From NCBI GenBank assembly GCA_029721515.1, contig CM056564.1, positions 2,271,349-2,335,348 of the forward strand: a stretch of 64,000 bases of DNA, read 5' to 3'. The notes under the pieces are model-generated. The model made no database searches, was not told the origin of the DNA, and saw only the letters and a list, made by a program, of their open reading frames with translations. A program made the position numbers and the translations under genes. The stretch is from Synanceia verrucosa (Eukaryota > Chordata > Actinopteri > Perciformes > Synanceiidae). Positions 10,824 to 22,487 of this stretch are shown here, in pieces (position 1 is the stretch's first letter; each line of letters starts with the position of its first letter).

Positions 10824-11868
10824 CTAATCAGTTACAATACCTTATCAAGGGGATCCATCCACAGGAAGAATATAACTCCTGGATGGAACTAGAACAGTTA
10901 GACTGCAACCATATTAAACTCACTGATCTACCCTTTATCACCTCCATTCTTAAAAATCATTCCTGCTTCAAGAATCCCTTGATTGCCTCCACCCTGTCTG
11001 CATGGTGGAGAGCCCTTGAAATCACAGGTTCCCCACTTCAACCCAGTATACTCTCACCAATCTGGTACAACCCAGACTTTGTAAACAATAAAACCCCTCT
11101 CTATCTCAGTACATGGGCAGAGAAGGGGGTCACCCATCTCCATCACCTCCTCCAAGATAACATATTTATGACATCCACAGATTTATTCCAAACCTTTGGA
11201 ATAAGGAATGGAAATTTTCTCCAATACCTGCAGGTAAAGAAAACAATTACAAAGAGAATCCCAACACTTCAGTCCACCTCTCAGCCACCTGATTTACAGC
11301 CACCTGAATTTATCAAATACATCACCAAATTGTTCCCCAAAAATAAGAAAAACCTCTCAAAAATATATAGTTTCCTCTCAAAGACAGACTCTATACATTT
11401 ACCAATCCCAAAATGGGAGAAAGACTTATCCATACCCTTAGACCATGATTTTTGGACTCAGATCTGTGGAAACACATTTAGCATGACAAAAAATACTAAC
11501 CTACAACTGATCCAATTTAAGGTTCTCCACAGAACACACGTAACGCAGTATAAAATGTATAAAATGGGTTTCTCACAGTCTGACTTGTGCACCCAATGCA
11601 CTCAAAAAACTACCGATACTTATTTTCATGCACTGTGGCTATGTTCTCCTGTATTTCAATTCTGGGCAACAGTAACACAGAAACTCTCTTCTATTTTGGA
11701 CTGCAGGATCCCACAATCTCCAAACTTATGCTTAATTGGCGATTTTACGACAGCGACAGTACCAGTCATTCACCTCCAACCCACGCTTGCAGCTCTCGCC
11801 ATCGCTAAGAAAACCATCTTGGTTAATTGGAAGGAGCAATCAACATTACCCATTGGCTAAACTTCCTC
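10824..11868 (+). pseudogene. L1-B ORF2: C-terminal domain with Cys/His knuckle
   Basis: An open frame from 10883 encodes the L1-type C-terminal region. Its zinc-knuckle-like motif is CTQC...FHALWLC at about 11587-11645, followed by the hydrophobic end typical of L1 ORF2 (AIAKKTILVNWK). There is a frameshift from the RT frame near 10820. The last codons end at a TAA near 11860. Confidence 0.85.
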
Positions 11869-12239
11869 TTTGAGCATATCTCACTGGAGAAAATATCTGC
11901 TTCCCGAAAGAACCAATTGACCCATCTTTTACAGAAAAATGGTCTCCATTTATTAGAGCTCTCAATATAAATCTATAGTCTATTCTTGTTTCCCTTTTTT
12001 TTTTTTAAACATTGTCCTACATTTTTTGGCAGAAGAATAATCTCTATTTATTAGAGCTCTTAATATAAATTCATAGTCTGCTCTTGTCTGTTAGCATATG
12101 CCGACCCCCCTCATAAATTTGAGCTGTTCCAGAAAATATTCATTCTCTCTGTGCCTTTGTTCTGATCCCGAACTTGTCTCCTCATCTCTTATATTACAGT
12201 TGAATAACCATCTCTTCATTAAGGAATGATGGATCCAGG
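11869..12239 (+). other. L1-B 3' untranslated segment before the G-rich tract
   Basis: Non-coding. It holds a small internal duplication: TTTATTAGAGCTCT followed by ATATAAAT appears at about 11949-11972 and again at 12048-12070, plus a T10 run. No gene seen. Confidence 0.7.
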
Positions 12240-14520
12240 GGCTGGGTGCTTGCACAAGGGGATTACTTTTCCTCTTGTCCCTGGCGTTGCTCTACGACTC
12301 TGAGAGGCCTGCCCGGCTGTGGCCACTCCCCCCGGGGGTGGATGTGTCCGACGTCTCTCCTTTTGGGCCCTATGGCTTCTGGGCCTTCGCTGGTCCGGGG
12401 GGAGGTAGTTGCTCCTATCTCCTCGTGGCGGTCTGGCTGGCTCGGGGGGTGTGGGGCGGGAGGGTGCTTCCCAGTTCCTTTCCTGCCCGCGTCCCCTCCT
12501 CTCTTCTCTCCTACCTGCCTGCTCCTCCTCCCCCCTCTCCCGCCCTCGGGGTGTCTGGGGGTCCTCGTCGCCGGTGGGGTTGGCTTGGGGGCCGGGGGCT
12601 CTCTTCTGGGGGGAGGGGGGTGGGTGGGTGTGGGTGCTCTGGCCCGCACGTGCTCAGGCAATCGCCTGGGCCTGCATATCACCAATGGAGTTCCAAGCTC
12701 AGCTTGCTCGATCCTCGATCCGGGTCCGACGCGTTCCTGGGCTGTGATGGGGCCAAGCCGGATGGGGGCTTGCTCCGTTCCCAGAGGTGCTTGTCTCCTC
12801 GTGCTGGGGGGGTGAGGGGGCGGATCAGTGTTACGGTGGGTCGGGGGGGGCCTCCCCTCACACAAGGGGGCATCCCGGGGCTTGGGGGGGAGCAATCTGG
12901 GTCTGCCGGTAGGGAGATTGTTTGCCGGACAGCGCTGGCTTGCGCATTTGGCTCCCGGCTGGTGGAGTGCATATCGATTCTTTTCGGCTGTGCTGGCTGG
13001 TCGCTGCATCTCAATTCTGCGTGGCTGCTGGGGCTCTGCTCTGGGGCTGCAGCTTTCAGGGTCATGGTGTTGGTGGGGCCTGCTGGTTTGTGTGGGATCT
13101 CCCTGGCCCCTGGCCTCTTGATCCTGGGGGCCCAGTGCTTCAGGTGCTATGCCCATCTCTTCTACTCCCCTCGCGGCTCTGTTCCCATGGGCCGGGTCCA
13201 CACCAGACTGCCTCTTAATGTGCACTTCACATATCTTGCACCTCACTATACATAGGCACATTTAGGCACATATAGGGACTCAACACATAGGGCTTTGAAG
13301 ACAGGTGGGGGTGAGGACGGTGGGAGATTTGGTGGTGCGAATTGCAGTGCTCCAGGGCACTGTAGTCTCCCCCTCTCCCACCCACTTGCCCCCCTGCTCT
13401 TCCATTTTAATACAGTAAACACACTCACACTTTTGGGGGGGTTTGGGTTGGCTTGGGGATATGGATTAGGGTTGGCTGCAGGTACCCTTATCCTGCAGCC
13501 CTCTGTTCTTCCCCTGCAGCCTCTCCTGCCCTTCCAACTTTTAATGCACCACATTACACACAGGGTAGCACTAAACACGTTCTGGGTGATAGGCTTCCTC
13601 GTCTGGAACCGGGGAAGCCCATAAATAGGTTGGGATCACTAAACTAAATTAATGGCCATTCTGGTGGGACCCTGCCCCCTCAAATCTCGGGGCTGCGAGG
13701 GGGGGGGGGTTGGGGGCCTGGGGGGTCCCCTTGCAGCTATGGTGGGCCCCCTGATGCTGTAGCCTCAGTGGCGGTGCCACGGCAGCTAGGTTTTGGGGGT
13801 GTGGCGGCTGGTCGGTATGGTTGGGGGGCTGATGGTGGGCTCTTTGTTGGCCGGGGGTTGGGTGAGTGGGTCGGCACGTGCGGTTGCTGCTCCTTGATAG
13901 GTGGTTTCGGCCTGCTCTCGCCCGTGCTCTCGGTTGTCTCTGTGGGTGGGGTGGGGCTCCCTGTCGGATTCATACTGGCGCTGGTCCGTCCCCCAGCTTG
14001 GTCCGTCCCCCAGCTTTTCCCTCTCCCTTTCCCTACTCGCCCACACTGGCCCCATGGGTTTGCGTTCGGACCCGGCTTCGGTCGCCTTCTGGCTGCCGCC
14101 CGGTGATGGCTGCATGCGGGCCCAGTGCTCCCTCTCTCTCTCGTCCCCCCTCCCTCCGGAGGGGAGCGCTCGGTTCGCGGGTCTTGCCTCATGGGCGGCG
14201 GTGGCCTCCTGTCTCCCCGGGTGTTGGGGTGGCTGGGGGGGTGTGGGCGGGGGGTGGGGTTGGGGATGGGGGTGGATGGTGGGGTGGTTGGGGATGGGTG
14301 GGCCCTCGTGTCACTGGCCCCTTGGACCTGTCCTGGCCTCCTGGGGAGTGGTGGTTTCTGTCTCCTCCTGGTCGTTGGATCTGCGTGGTTCTCGGTGGCC
14401 CGGGTAGCTCTCTGGGTTTGGCATCGTCGATGCTCCCACTTCCCCGGGTTGTTGTGGACACCTGGCCGATCTGGCCATGAGGGGTCGTGGTAGACGCTCT
14501 GGGCTTCGGTGTTCTACACA
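12240..14520 (+). repeat. G-rich 3' region of L1-B
   Basis: About 2.3 kb is strongly enriched in G over C on the plus strand, in sharp contrast to the AT-rich surroundings. Runs such as GGGGGGAGGGGGGTGGGTGG (near 12610), GGGGGGGGGG (13699) and tandem GGGG tracts near 14225-14300 have G-quadruplex potential. Long frames on both strands (the longest about 330 codons) are low-complexity Pro/Gly/Arg/Ser and match no domain I know. It lies inside the target duplication of L1-B, so it belongs to that insertion, probably as 3' UTR. It could alternatively be a separate insert within it. Confidence 0.65.
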
Positions 14521-15051
14521 CATGCATGTTTTATCCAGATCTTATTAACTCCTCCCAAGTCACATTGATGAGTACTGATGTGAACTGCTAGTACGTGCCA
14601 AATCATTCGTCCGACTTCTCACTAAGCTCATATTTTCTCCACATACTTCTCTCATTTGTCTTCTCGGTAGCCTACTCTATACGGTTAGGTCCTCCACTAC
14701 TCTGATGTTCAATACTGTTGGGTGTTGGGATGAAGGTGTTTTTTATTCCAATAGCACTGCCTGTCTGTAAACTTCCCTTTTTGTTTTGTCTTATCTCCCT
14801 GTCTGTCATTTATTTCCCCCTCTTGTTACCCAGGTGTAGCACGTCCCTCTCTGGCTTATAACAGGAAATTCCAATAAATAAATAAATTAGATTCCAGGGA
14901 GGGCCGGTGATGGTCACATACACACACCAAATATTAATAGCTTTTGCTGCAAGACTAAAATATGCATAACCTCATAAAAGGTCAACACTCTTTTGTGGTG
15001 TTGAACAATGAGAACAATGCAGACAAAGTGAAAAAAAAAAAATAAATAAAT
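14521..15051 (+). other. Distal 3' UTR and tail of L1-B
   Basis: AT-rich non-coding sequence with an AATAAATAAATAAATT tract near 14871 and the terminal A12/(TAAA)n tail at 15031-15051. Two tail-like tracts suggest either tandem polyadenylation signals or a short secondary insertion between them. No gene. Confidence 0.6.
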
Positions 15052-15063
15052 AAAATAAAAGCA

Positions 15064-16584
15064 GACTTACGCCAATGGGATTTGGTCCCCTTCCTGAGCT
15101 TCAGTTCCAGAATAAGTGCTGTTAAAATGAATATCCTTCCTCAGCTACTTTACCTTTTTAGAAATTTGCCTATGTGATAAGCAATTCAGTGAGTGGAATA
15201 AATGGATCTCCAGATTCATTTGGCAGGGCCAGAAACTGAGAATTAGAATCGCTACCCTTCAATTGGCCAAAAAAGATAGGGGGATGGGTCTTCCATGTCT
15301 TAAAAAAATATTACTATGCTGCACAAGTAGCCCCTGTGCTATACTGGTGTAATGATACATACTGTATGTGGCTAGATGGAAGGAGCTAGAGTCTAATCTG
15401 TCAACTCAACACCCCATCCAAGCTGTGATGTGATCTTCAGCTACGATCCTATATTGAACATAAATGTAAATTTACTGAGGTCTCTGATGTCAAACTGGAA
15501 TTCTACCGTATTGTGAAATCTGCTATGACAATGACCCCTTCCAACTCCATTTCCAAAGTCTACACTGCTCTGCCTCATGCTAACTGCTCATGCTACTCTG
15601 TATGTCAAAGAAAAATGGGAAAGAGAAGCAGGGGTTGAGCTACCTGTTGAGGTCTGGAGTGATATCTGGTCTTTTCAGTGTTAAACAACTAATTCCATGA
15701 ACTGGAGAGAGCATTGTTGGAAAAACGTTATCAGATATTTTAGGACACCATACCAGGAGAGATATAAAGGAGCTGATGCACCTTGCTGGAGACAATGTGG
15801 CTCATCTAAGGCTAACCATTATCATATTTTCTGGGATCGTTCAGAAGTGAATGGTTTTTAGAGGGGTATTCAGGCTTCATTAGGGGTGTTTTTTGGCATT
15901 CAAATACCCTTGAACTTTGAAACTTTGAAAGGAGAGATAGAAAGCTGTTAGTAAAAAATCAATCACTAGAAGATGGCTGAGTCCAATGCCACCTACACAG
16001 GAGGACTGGATTGGGATTATCCTAGAAATATTTAGAATGGAAAAATTAACATACTTAATAAGAACCCAATGAGATCAATTTTATCAAATCTGGAACAGGT
16101 GGATAAGATTTATAAACCCAATGAGAGCAGACTTTGTATGACCTCACCGATGTTCTGGATTATTGATACCACTATGTGATTATTTGTTTATTTTTTATTA
16201 TTTCTGTGACAGTGACAACCCCCACTAGTTCTTGTAAATAATTGTTTTGTTAAATAGTATTGGAGTTGACCATATATGGGTGTGAGGAGTCCCCCTAGTT
16301 AATGCCTCCCTCACCTGTCAACATGCCACAATGAACACAATATGATTGATTTGTTATGGTGATGCGAAAACTGATATGGAACCTGAGGCATCGATGGAGG
16401 GTGGGCTCCCTGTTTGATAAGCAAAGACTGAAAAGGGGGACTTAAAACATGCAACTGGTTTGAAATTCTTGATTTATTGAGCAACGCTCTTCCCGGGCTT
16501 ATCTCCTAAAAATGGAAAGAGAAATGACTTCTTTTTGTATTAATTGTTTTACCTTTCCTAAATAAAGAAATAATAAAAAAAAAA
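15064..16584 (+). pseudogene. L1-A: RT thumb, C-terminal domain and 3' end
   Basis: The frame resumes exactly where L1-B interrupted it: DLRQWDLVPF, then AVKMNILPQLLYLFRNLP, then many stops. A decayed zinc-knuckle region lies near 15790-15840. The element ends with AATAAAGAAATAATAAAAAAAAAAG around 16560-16584. Stop density shows L1-A is clearly older than L1-B, which fits the nesting order. Confidence 0.8.
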
Positions 16585-16619
16585 GAAAATCATGACAAAT
16601 TTATTTTCATTTAGCTTTC

Positions 16620-17427
16620 TTATCTTCCAAAGCAGAATAGTTGTTTCAAAGTACAGGATTTCTTATTTGTGCTCGTGAAAATAGCTGTTAACAGTGTCTC
16701 AGCTGATGTCACAGAGTAATGAGATGTACAGGGGTTGGACAATGAAACTGAAATGTCTGGTCTTAGACCACAACAATCATTAGTATGGTGTAGGACCTCC
16801 TTTCGCGGCCAATACAGCATCAATTGTTCTTGGGAATGACAGATACAAGTCCTGCACAGTGGCCAGAGGGATTTTGAGCCATTCTTCTTGCAGAATAGTG
16901 GCCAGGTCACTACGTGATGCTGCTGTAGGAAAACGTTTCCTGACTCGCTTCTTCAAAACACCCCAAAGTAGCTCAATAATATTTAGATCTGGCGACTGTG
17001 CAGGCCATGGGAGATGTTCAACTTCACTTTCATGTTCATCAGACCACTCTGTCACCAGTCTTGCTGTGTTTATGGGAATTTTTGACCATTCTTCCAGAAG
17101 CGTATTTGTGAGATCACACACTGATGTTGGACGAGAAGGCCTGGCTCTAAGTCTCCATTCTAATTCATCCCAAAGGTGTTCTATCGGGTTGAGGTTAGGA
17201 CTCTGTGCAGGCCAGTCAAGTTCATCCACACCAGACTCTGTCATCCATGTCTTTGTGGACCTTGCTTTGTGCACTGGGGCACAGTCATGTTGGAAGAGGA
17301 AGGGGCCAGCTCCAAACTGTTCCCACAAAGCTGGGAGCATGGGAGCATGTCCAAAATGTTTTAGTATGCTGAAGCATTCAGAGTTCCTTTCACTGGAACT
17401 AAAGGGCCAAGCCCATCCATCCATCAT
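16620..17427 (-). pseudogene. Chimeric Tc1-type transposase with two C-terminal blocks
   Basis: The minus-strand frame 16780-17547 joins pieces of two Tc1-like families. From about 17340 down to 17068 it matches the family of the copies at 47552 and 56017 ([32 protein letters not shown]). At about 17068 it switches without losing frame into a second family (VEHLPWPAQSPDLNIIELLW, KRVRKRFP), ending AAKGGPTPY. Both halves contain the catalytic-Glu block. A TIR of the second family, CAGGGGTTGGACAATGAAAC, begins at 16729 after a TA. The N-terminal DNA-binding part and first catalytic Asp are absent. Sequence from 17427 to 17547 is unrelated. Confidence 0.8.
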
Positions 17428-17547
17428 GCCTTGCTTCATGTGCTGACTGTTGGAAACTCCTCCGACAGGACGACTGCACTGGCTAATAGCTGGGTGGCGC
17501 AGGAGCTTGATGACAGGTTCGGCACCAGGTTTTAAAGATTTACACAC

Positions 17548-19635
17548 AGAATTCAGGGTGATGATGTATTAATGGACATGGGAAATACCATTTAAAAATG
17601 ATGACCCTTAATGTTTAATGTTTAACTGTTGCATACAAACAAAACTGCTTATTTGTTCAAATGTACAACTTTTCACTCAGTCCATAGCGGTTTAATTTAG
17701 CTTATAATATTCAGTGTTGGTTACCTGTAATAGAAACTGTCAGAACAGTTTTGGATTGTGTTATAATGAAAGGTGTTTCTAACATTTTGCTCACTGCTAG
17801 AACAGACATGATTCATCACCGTCTATAAGGCAGTAGCAGCTCCACTGTGGGCTGTACAGAGGGGTGAAACTGCTTAACACATCAGGATGGAGCTGCCATC
17901 CATGGTGAAGGATTGTAAGAGAACAGTTGAATTTAGATGTAACAAAAATTGAGAGTGAACTTGAACTACAAGCAGCGGGAAGAGCTACCAGATTAAGAAT
18001 GAAGAGGTGAGGCAAAGTCAATAATCATAGGCATTGAAGGATTTGTGGCAGAAAAAGGGACAAAAATGGTTTATCTATCAGTCTGTCAATCTTGAAAGGG
18101 ACATGCAGAAGTGAGGGAGCAATCATTTCCAGACTAAGACTTGGACGTACTAGTTTAAAACCAACTCTGTACTTAATGGCTAAGTCTGTGCCTGATAAAT
18201 GTGACTGTTCCAGAGTGTGAGGAGGATGTTATTCTTATATGCAGTAAATAAGTTATAAAGGAACGTCCTACATGATGGGATATGTGGCCTGGGAATGATA
18301 TAAACTGGCTTTACTGCATTAGAAGCGCTGCTCCACTTGGCACTAAATACAAATATAAAAAAAGTCAGGAGTAAAAAAAAATCAAAGTACAGCACAAAAT
18401 AAGTGTTACAAGGCTAGTGCAGGGTTTCCATGTGTTCTGGAAAATGACAGCAATTTTCCCATCATGGAAAATGTATGGAAAATGAGGAAAAAAAGTGAAA
18501 GTTGTGAACAAATGTGAAACTGGTTACAAGTTACTTTAAAGAATTTTCTAATTTTACTTGCAACAAGGCACTCAGGTTTAACCACACACACAATGAAAGA
18601 GACAAAGGAAAACAGTTAGTGCAATAATAATCAAAAATGAATTACTAAGGCACAAAGAAACCATATTTATCAAATTACACAACATATCAGTGTGGAAGAA
18701 AAAAGATTCCTTTAGGTCCAATTCTTTGGCTGGTTCAGATGAGTTTTATTCACTGCACAGTGGAGACAGAAGTTCACAGCAAGCCTGTAGAATTCTCTCT
18801 GACCAGAGTGATTCTCTGGTCAACATTATATACAGGACAACAGGAAACAGCAAGGTGACGGTTTAATGTCTCTGATCAGCAAGGACAGGGGGAGAGACAA
18901 CATCCAACGTGTATTCGGAGTAATCTCTGAGGAGGGGTGTGGAAGGGGCATCTGAGGGTCCAGTTGAGAGACCAGGGTTGAAGTTACAGACAGACATAAG
19001 GAAATGACATTTGTCTCTCAAATGTATATTAAACAGTTGCCTGGAAGGAAGGACACCACAGGGGTTCCTCCAAGAAACCTTGCACCTTAATTTACACCAC
19101 AGAACAGGAAGGAATGAATACTGTGATAAACAAGTGGGTTTGCATTGAATATATACAAATAAATGTCTGATGAGGGAAATCTTTTTTATCAGCAATTAGA
19201 TTATATAAAAAATTACAATTTAATTCTGTTTCTACAGAGCAATGGCAAAAAAAATTACAAAACCCAGTTACAAATTAACCCAAATTGAATCTGATGACCA
19301 CACAAAATTATATTTACCAAACATTGGTAAAAGCAGAATGTAACTGCTGCATATTCATAACAAACAATGAAAATAAAAGAAAATAAAATATCTAACTGAA
19401 AATAGATTAACTTATCCAGTGAACAACTACCATTAAAGTGGCACAAAAAAAAATTACTCCCACTGTCCATAACAGCAAATGCCAAAATGCCACAGCAGGA
19501 AGAAGCAGAGTGGCCAACACCCAAAATCTCCAGCTTAATGCTCCCTTGGTTGGAATGCAGGTGAAATGAACTGACTTCATAGGAGACCATGGCTTCATCT
19601 GGTCCAGTTTCATTTCCATCATCGTCCTGGCCGTA
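17548..19635. other. Non-coding stretch without recognised gene
   Basis: About 2.1 kb AT-rich. I see no domain-bearing frame longer than about 110 codons, no splice-framed exon and no terminal repeats. A stretch at 18410-18490 with repeated TGGAAAATG-type words resembles common dispersed fish repeats. It is probably old transposon-derived DNA. Confidence 0.5.
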
Positions 19636-19859
19636 GCTCGTATTTGAGCATTAAGGTTTGTGACAGAATCATCCTCATTTGTTGTTGTTCTTGGGATGTG
19701 GATGTCTTAAGTGGCTGCTCAAGCCCAGAGCAGATCGGAATAGTCGGGAACACTTGGTGCAGGGCAGGGTGGGTGGTGATCGAGGACGGAGGAGCTGCTC
19801 TTTCCGTTGTTGTCTCTTGACTTCTATTTTGGAGCATCATTGAACCTCCATATGGGCTG

Positions 19860-20154
19860 TTCCCTGGGTGATGGTCCGCCGCCACTCACTTCAGTCTTTG
19901 GTGAGGGACTCCCAGTTGGTATGGTCGATGCCGCAGCGAAGGAGTGTATCCCTCAGTTGGTCGCAAAATCGACGCTTGTGGGCACCTCTGGATCATGTGC
20001 CAGATTCGATTTGTGAGAACATGATCTGGCGGGGGAGTCAGGTTGTGGGCAATTCTTCTGATGTTCTGCCCAGCGGAGGCGATGCTGAGCCACGGTGGTC
20101 TCGATGCTGGGGAGATTGGCTTGGAGAAGGACAGATTCATTGGTGACACAGTCT

Positions 20155-20155
<1 letters not shown>
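19860..20155 (-). pseudogene. Degenerate fragment resembling a LINE RT C-terminus
   Basis: The minus strand from 20155 reads as NESVLLQANLPSIETTVAQH then RLRWAEH, with a shift into another frame (GQNIRRI). This resembles the RANLPSIEs...QLRWAGHV...RM block at the C-terminus of many non-LTR reverse transcriptases. Downstream residues are too degraded to place. Possible remnant; clade not determined. Confidence 0.45.
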
Positions 20156-20156
<1 letters not shown>

Positions 20157-20198
<42 letters not shown>

Positions 20199-20378
20199 TA
20201 CGTATATACATACGTGCGTCTGTGCGTATATATACACACACATACACATGTGTGTGTGTGTATATATACATATATACACACACACACATATACACACATA
20301 TGTACATATACACGTATGTACGTACATACGTATATACATATATATATATATACATACACATGTGTATGTGTGTATATA
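20157..20378. repeat. TA/TG/CA microsatellite, left part
   Basis: A (TA)n core is followed by alternating TG/CA words (TACATACG, ACACAC, TGTGTG). It continues at 21988-22112 on the far side of a Tc1 insertion. Confidence 0.95.
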
Positions 20379-21985
20379 CAGTCATGGAAAAAATTATTAG
20401 ACCACCCTTGTTTTCTTCAATTTCTTGTTCATTTTAATGCCTGGCTCAACTAAAGGTACATTTGTTTGGACAATTATAATGATAACAACAAAAATAGCTC
20501 ATGAGAGTTTAATTTAAGAACTAAGGATTATTCATTTTCCATGGTTTTCTTGATAATAACCAAAATTACTTAAATTCTTACATCAATAGCTATGGCATTG
20601 TACCGCCAAAAACACTACTTTTAAGCATTCCATGTTTTCTTTTCTGTTTGCTTTAAACACATGATACACACAAGAGTTAATACTTGATTGCATAACCATT
20701 GTTTTTGATGACTGCAGCCATGCGTCTTGGCATGCTCTCCACCAGCTTCTGACATTGTTCTGCTGTCACAGCAGCCCATTCCTGTTGGACAAATTCAAAC
20801 AAATTTTCTTTGTTTTTGGGCTTGTGGTTCTCCATTTTGAGTTTGATGATTTTCCACAGGTTTTCAATTGGATTAAGATCTGGTGATTGAGCAGGCCAAG
20901 GCATGGTGCGAATGTTGTGGTTCTCCATCCAGGCTTTAACTGACCTTGCCGTGTGGCAAGGGGCATTGTCTTGTTGGAAAATCCAGTCATTCGAGGCAGG
21001 AAAGAGTTTTCCAGCTGATGGAAGAAGCTGTTTTCAAGGGTAGTCCTGTACTTGACCTGGTTCATTCGGCCTTCACACAATTACATTTGCCCTGTTCCAC
21101 TCAGACTGAAACAACCCCAGATCATGACTGATCCACCCCCATGTTTTACTGTAGGGGCAAGACAGTCTGGGTTGTAAGCTTCTCCAGGCTTCCTCCTAAC
21201 CAGTAAGTTGGCTGGAGTGGGCATCAATTCAAAATTGGATTCATCACTGAAGAGAACCTTAGCCCAATCATCAACAGTCCAATCCTTGTGGTCTCGAGCA
21301 AAGAGTAACCGGGCCTTCCTCTGCCTTTCATTGATGAAGGGCTTCTTGCGTGCTCTGTGTGACTTCAAACCAGCTTCAACAAGTCGGTTTCGAACTGTCC
21401 TTGCCGAGCAAGTCACATTTCTCGACAGTGCCCACTCATTTTTAAGGTCCCTGGAGGTCTGACGACGATTCCTGACACAGGAACGGATGAGTGCACGGTC
21501 ATCTCGTGGGGTAGAAAGACGTTTCCTGCCACGGCCAGGTAGCAATTTGGTAGTGCCATGTTCAGCTTGTTTTTTTTTGTTGGAATGAACGGCTGTCTTG
21601 GAGATCTTCAGTTTTTTCGCTACCTGTCTCTCACTCATGCCAATTTCCAGCAGTGCCAAGATGGCTGCCTTTGTTGCTTCACATAATTCTTTTGTTTTAG
21701 GCATTATGTGAGAGCTGACAACTTCTGATTTGTGCTACGGCTTGAATGTAAGCAGGAAACCACTCTAGGCCTTTGCATGTGCAGTGCTGCTTGTGACATG
21801 AAATGGCCTCTTATATACCCTGGGAATCAATTAAGCTTAAGAATGTCAAATAGGACATAAAGTATTATGTGACCAGCTGCATTTTTTGTTGTGTTCATTG
21901 TATTATACGTTTAGTGGTACCAGATATTAGAATGAACAAGAAATTGAAGAAAACAAGGGTGGTCTAATAATTTTTTCCATGACTG
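20379..21985 (-). mobile_element. Complete Tc1/mariner transposon (1607 bp)
   Basis: Terminal inverted repeats start CAGTCATGGAAAAAATTATT at 20379 and, reverse-complemented, at 21985. They match perfectly for about 55 bases. A TA duplication flanks each end (20377-20378 and 21986-21987). Length, TIR structure and one transposase gene are those of an intact Tc1-type element. It sits within a TA/TG microsatellite. Confidence 0.95.
20677..21704 (-). pseudogene. Tc1 transposase, one stop and one frameshift
   Basis: The start ATG ends at 21704 (MPKTKELCEATKAAILALLE). Residues about 10-55 form the first helix-turn-helix, followed by a GRGRKRLSTPRDDR linker and a second HTH-like region. DESNFELMP has the first catalytic Asp and MIWGCFSLSGTGQM precedes an in-frame TAA at about 21080. 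The frame resumes with EGRMNQVKYRTTLEN and shifts near 21000. FQQDNAPCHTARSVKAW (second Asp) continues into WPAQSPDLNPIENLW (Glu). Total length is near the usual 340 residues. All three catalytic acidic residues survive, but two breaks prevent a full product. Confidence 0.9.
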
Positions 21986-21987
21986 TA

Positions 21988-22053
21988 TATACATATATAC
22001 ACACACATACACACATATATACATATATCCATACATACATACATATGTATGTG

Positions 22054-22112
<59 letters not shown>
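21988..22112. repeat. TA/TG/CA microsatellite, right part
   Basis: Continuation of 20157-20378, ending in about 24 TA steps at 22064-22112. The Tc1 target TA lay inside this tract. Confidence 0.95.
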
Positions 22113-22115
<3 letters not shown>

Positions 22116-22487
22116 GGCTACAAAAGTTACCGCTGTGTGCATAAGGGAAAAGGAGGGAAGAGAACTACGGGGGTCAAGGGAAAGATAACTAACTACAAAC
22201 TCAAACACACCTACAACTCTACTCTAGAGGAGGGGATAAACTAAAGAACAAAAAATATTGAACTAAGGGAAACAATGACACTAGGATCTACTCAGATGAG
22301 GATTCTTCTAGTCATAAAAAAAGGCGCTAAGGCTGTCAAAATTACAGCAAAAGATTACCACTAAGCGGTGGAGGAAGCGGTGGTTCCCAATCACCCGTGG
22401 TGGTGTCCGAGCCATTAGAGGTGGTGTCTGACAGCTCAAGAAAAGCTTTTTTCTGTTTGTGCCATGACGCATGCTTAGAGTAAAGAG

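Larger units (their letters stand above)
8058..15051 (+). mobile_element. L1-B: full-length-sized L1/Tx1-type LINE inserted in L1-A
   Basis: An insertion of 6994 bp is bounded by a 12-bp target duplication, AAAATAAAAGCA, at 8046-8057 and 15052-15063. Removing it rejoins L1-A in frame from NYKPVSLKIKA to DLRQWDLVPF. It holds a 5' leader (8058-8187), an ORF2 with endonuclease, RT and Cys/His C-terminus (8188 to about 11860), a long G-rich 3' region and an A-rich tail (aaataaataaataaaa). No ORF1 is seen, so either the 5' end is truncated or the family lacks one here. It is younger and better preserved than L1-A but still disabled. Confidence 0.85.

Noticed and set aside
12246..13261. Long overlapping open frames (up to 332 codons) on both strands of the G-rich tract
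   Set aside because: Composition is low-complexity Pro/Gly/Arg/Ser; frames exist on both strands because stop codons are rare in GC-rich DNA. No domain, splice context or conservation evidence.
16859..17446. Plus-strand 195-codon frame over the Tc1 chimera, and similar at 56104-56880
   Set aside because: Antisense shadows of the transposase coding strand; the same shadow recurs at each Tc1 copy.
19886..22208. Tyr/Ile/Val/Cys-rich frames across microsatellites
   Set aside because: Direct translations of TA/TG repeats; not genes.
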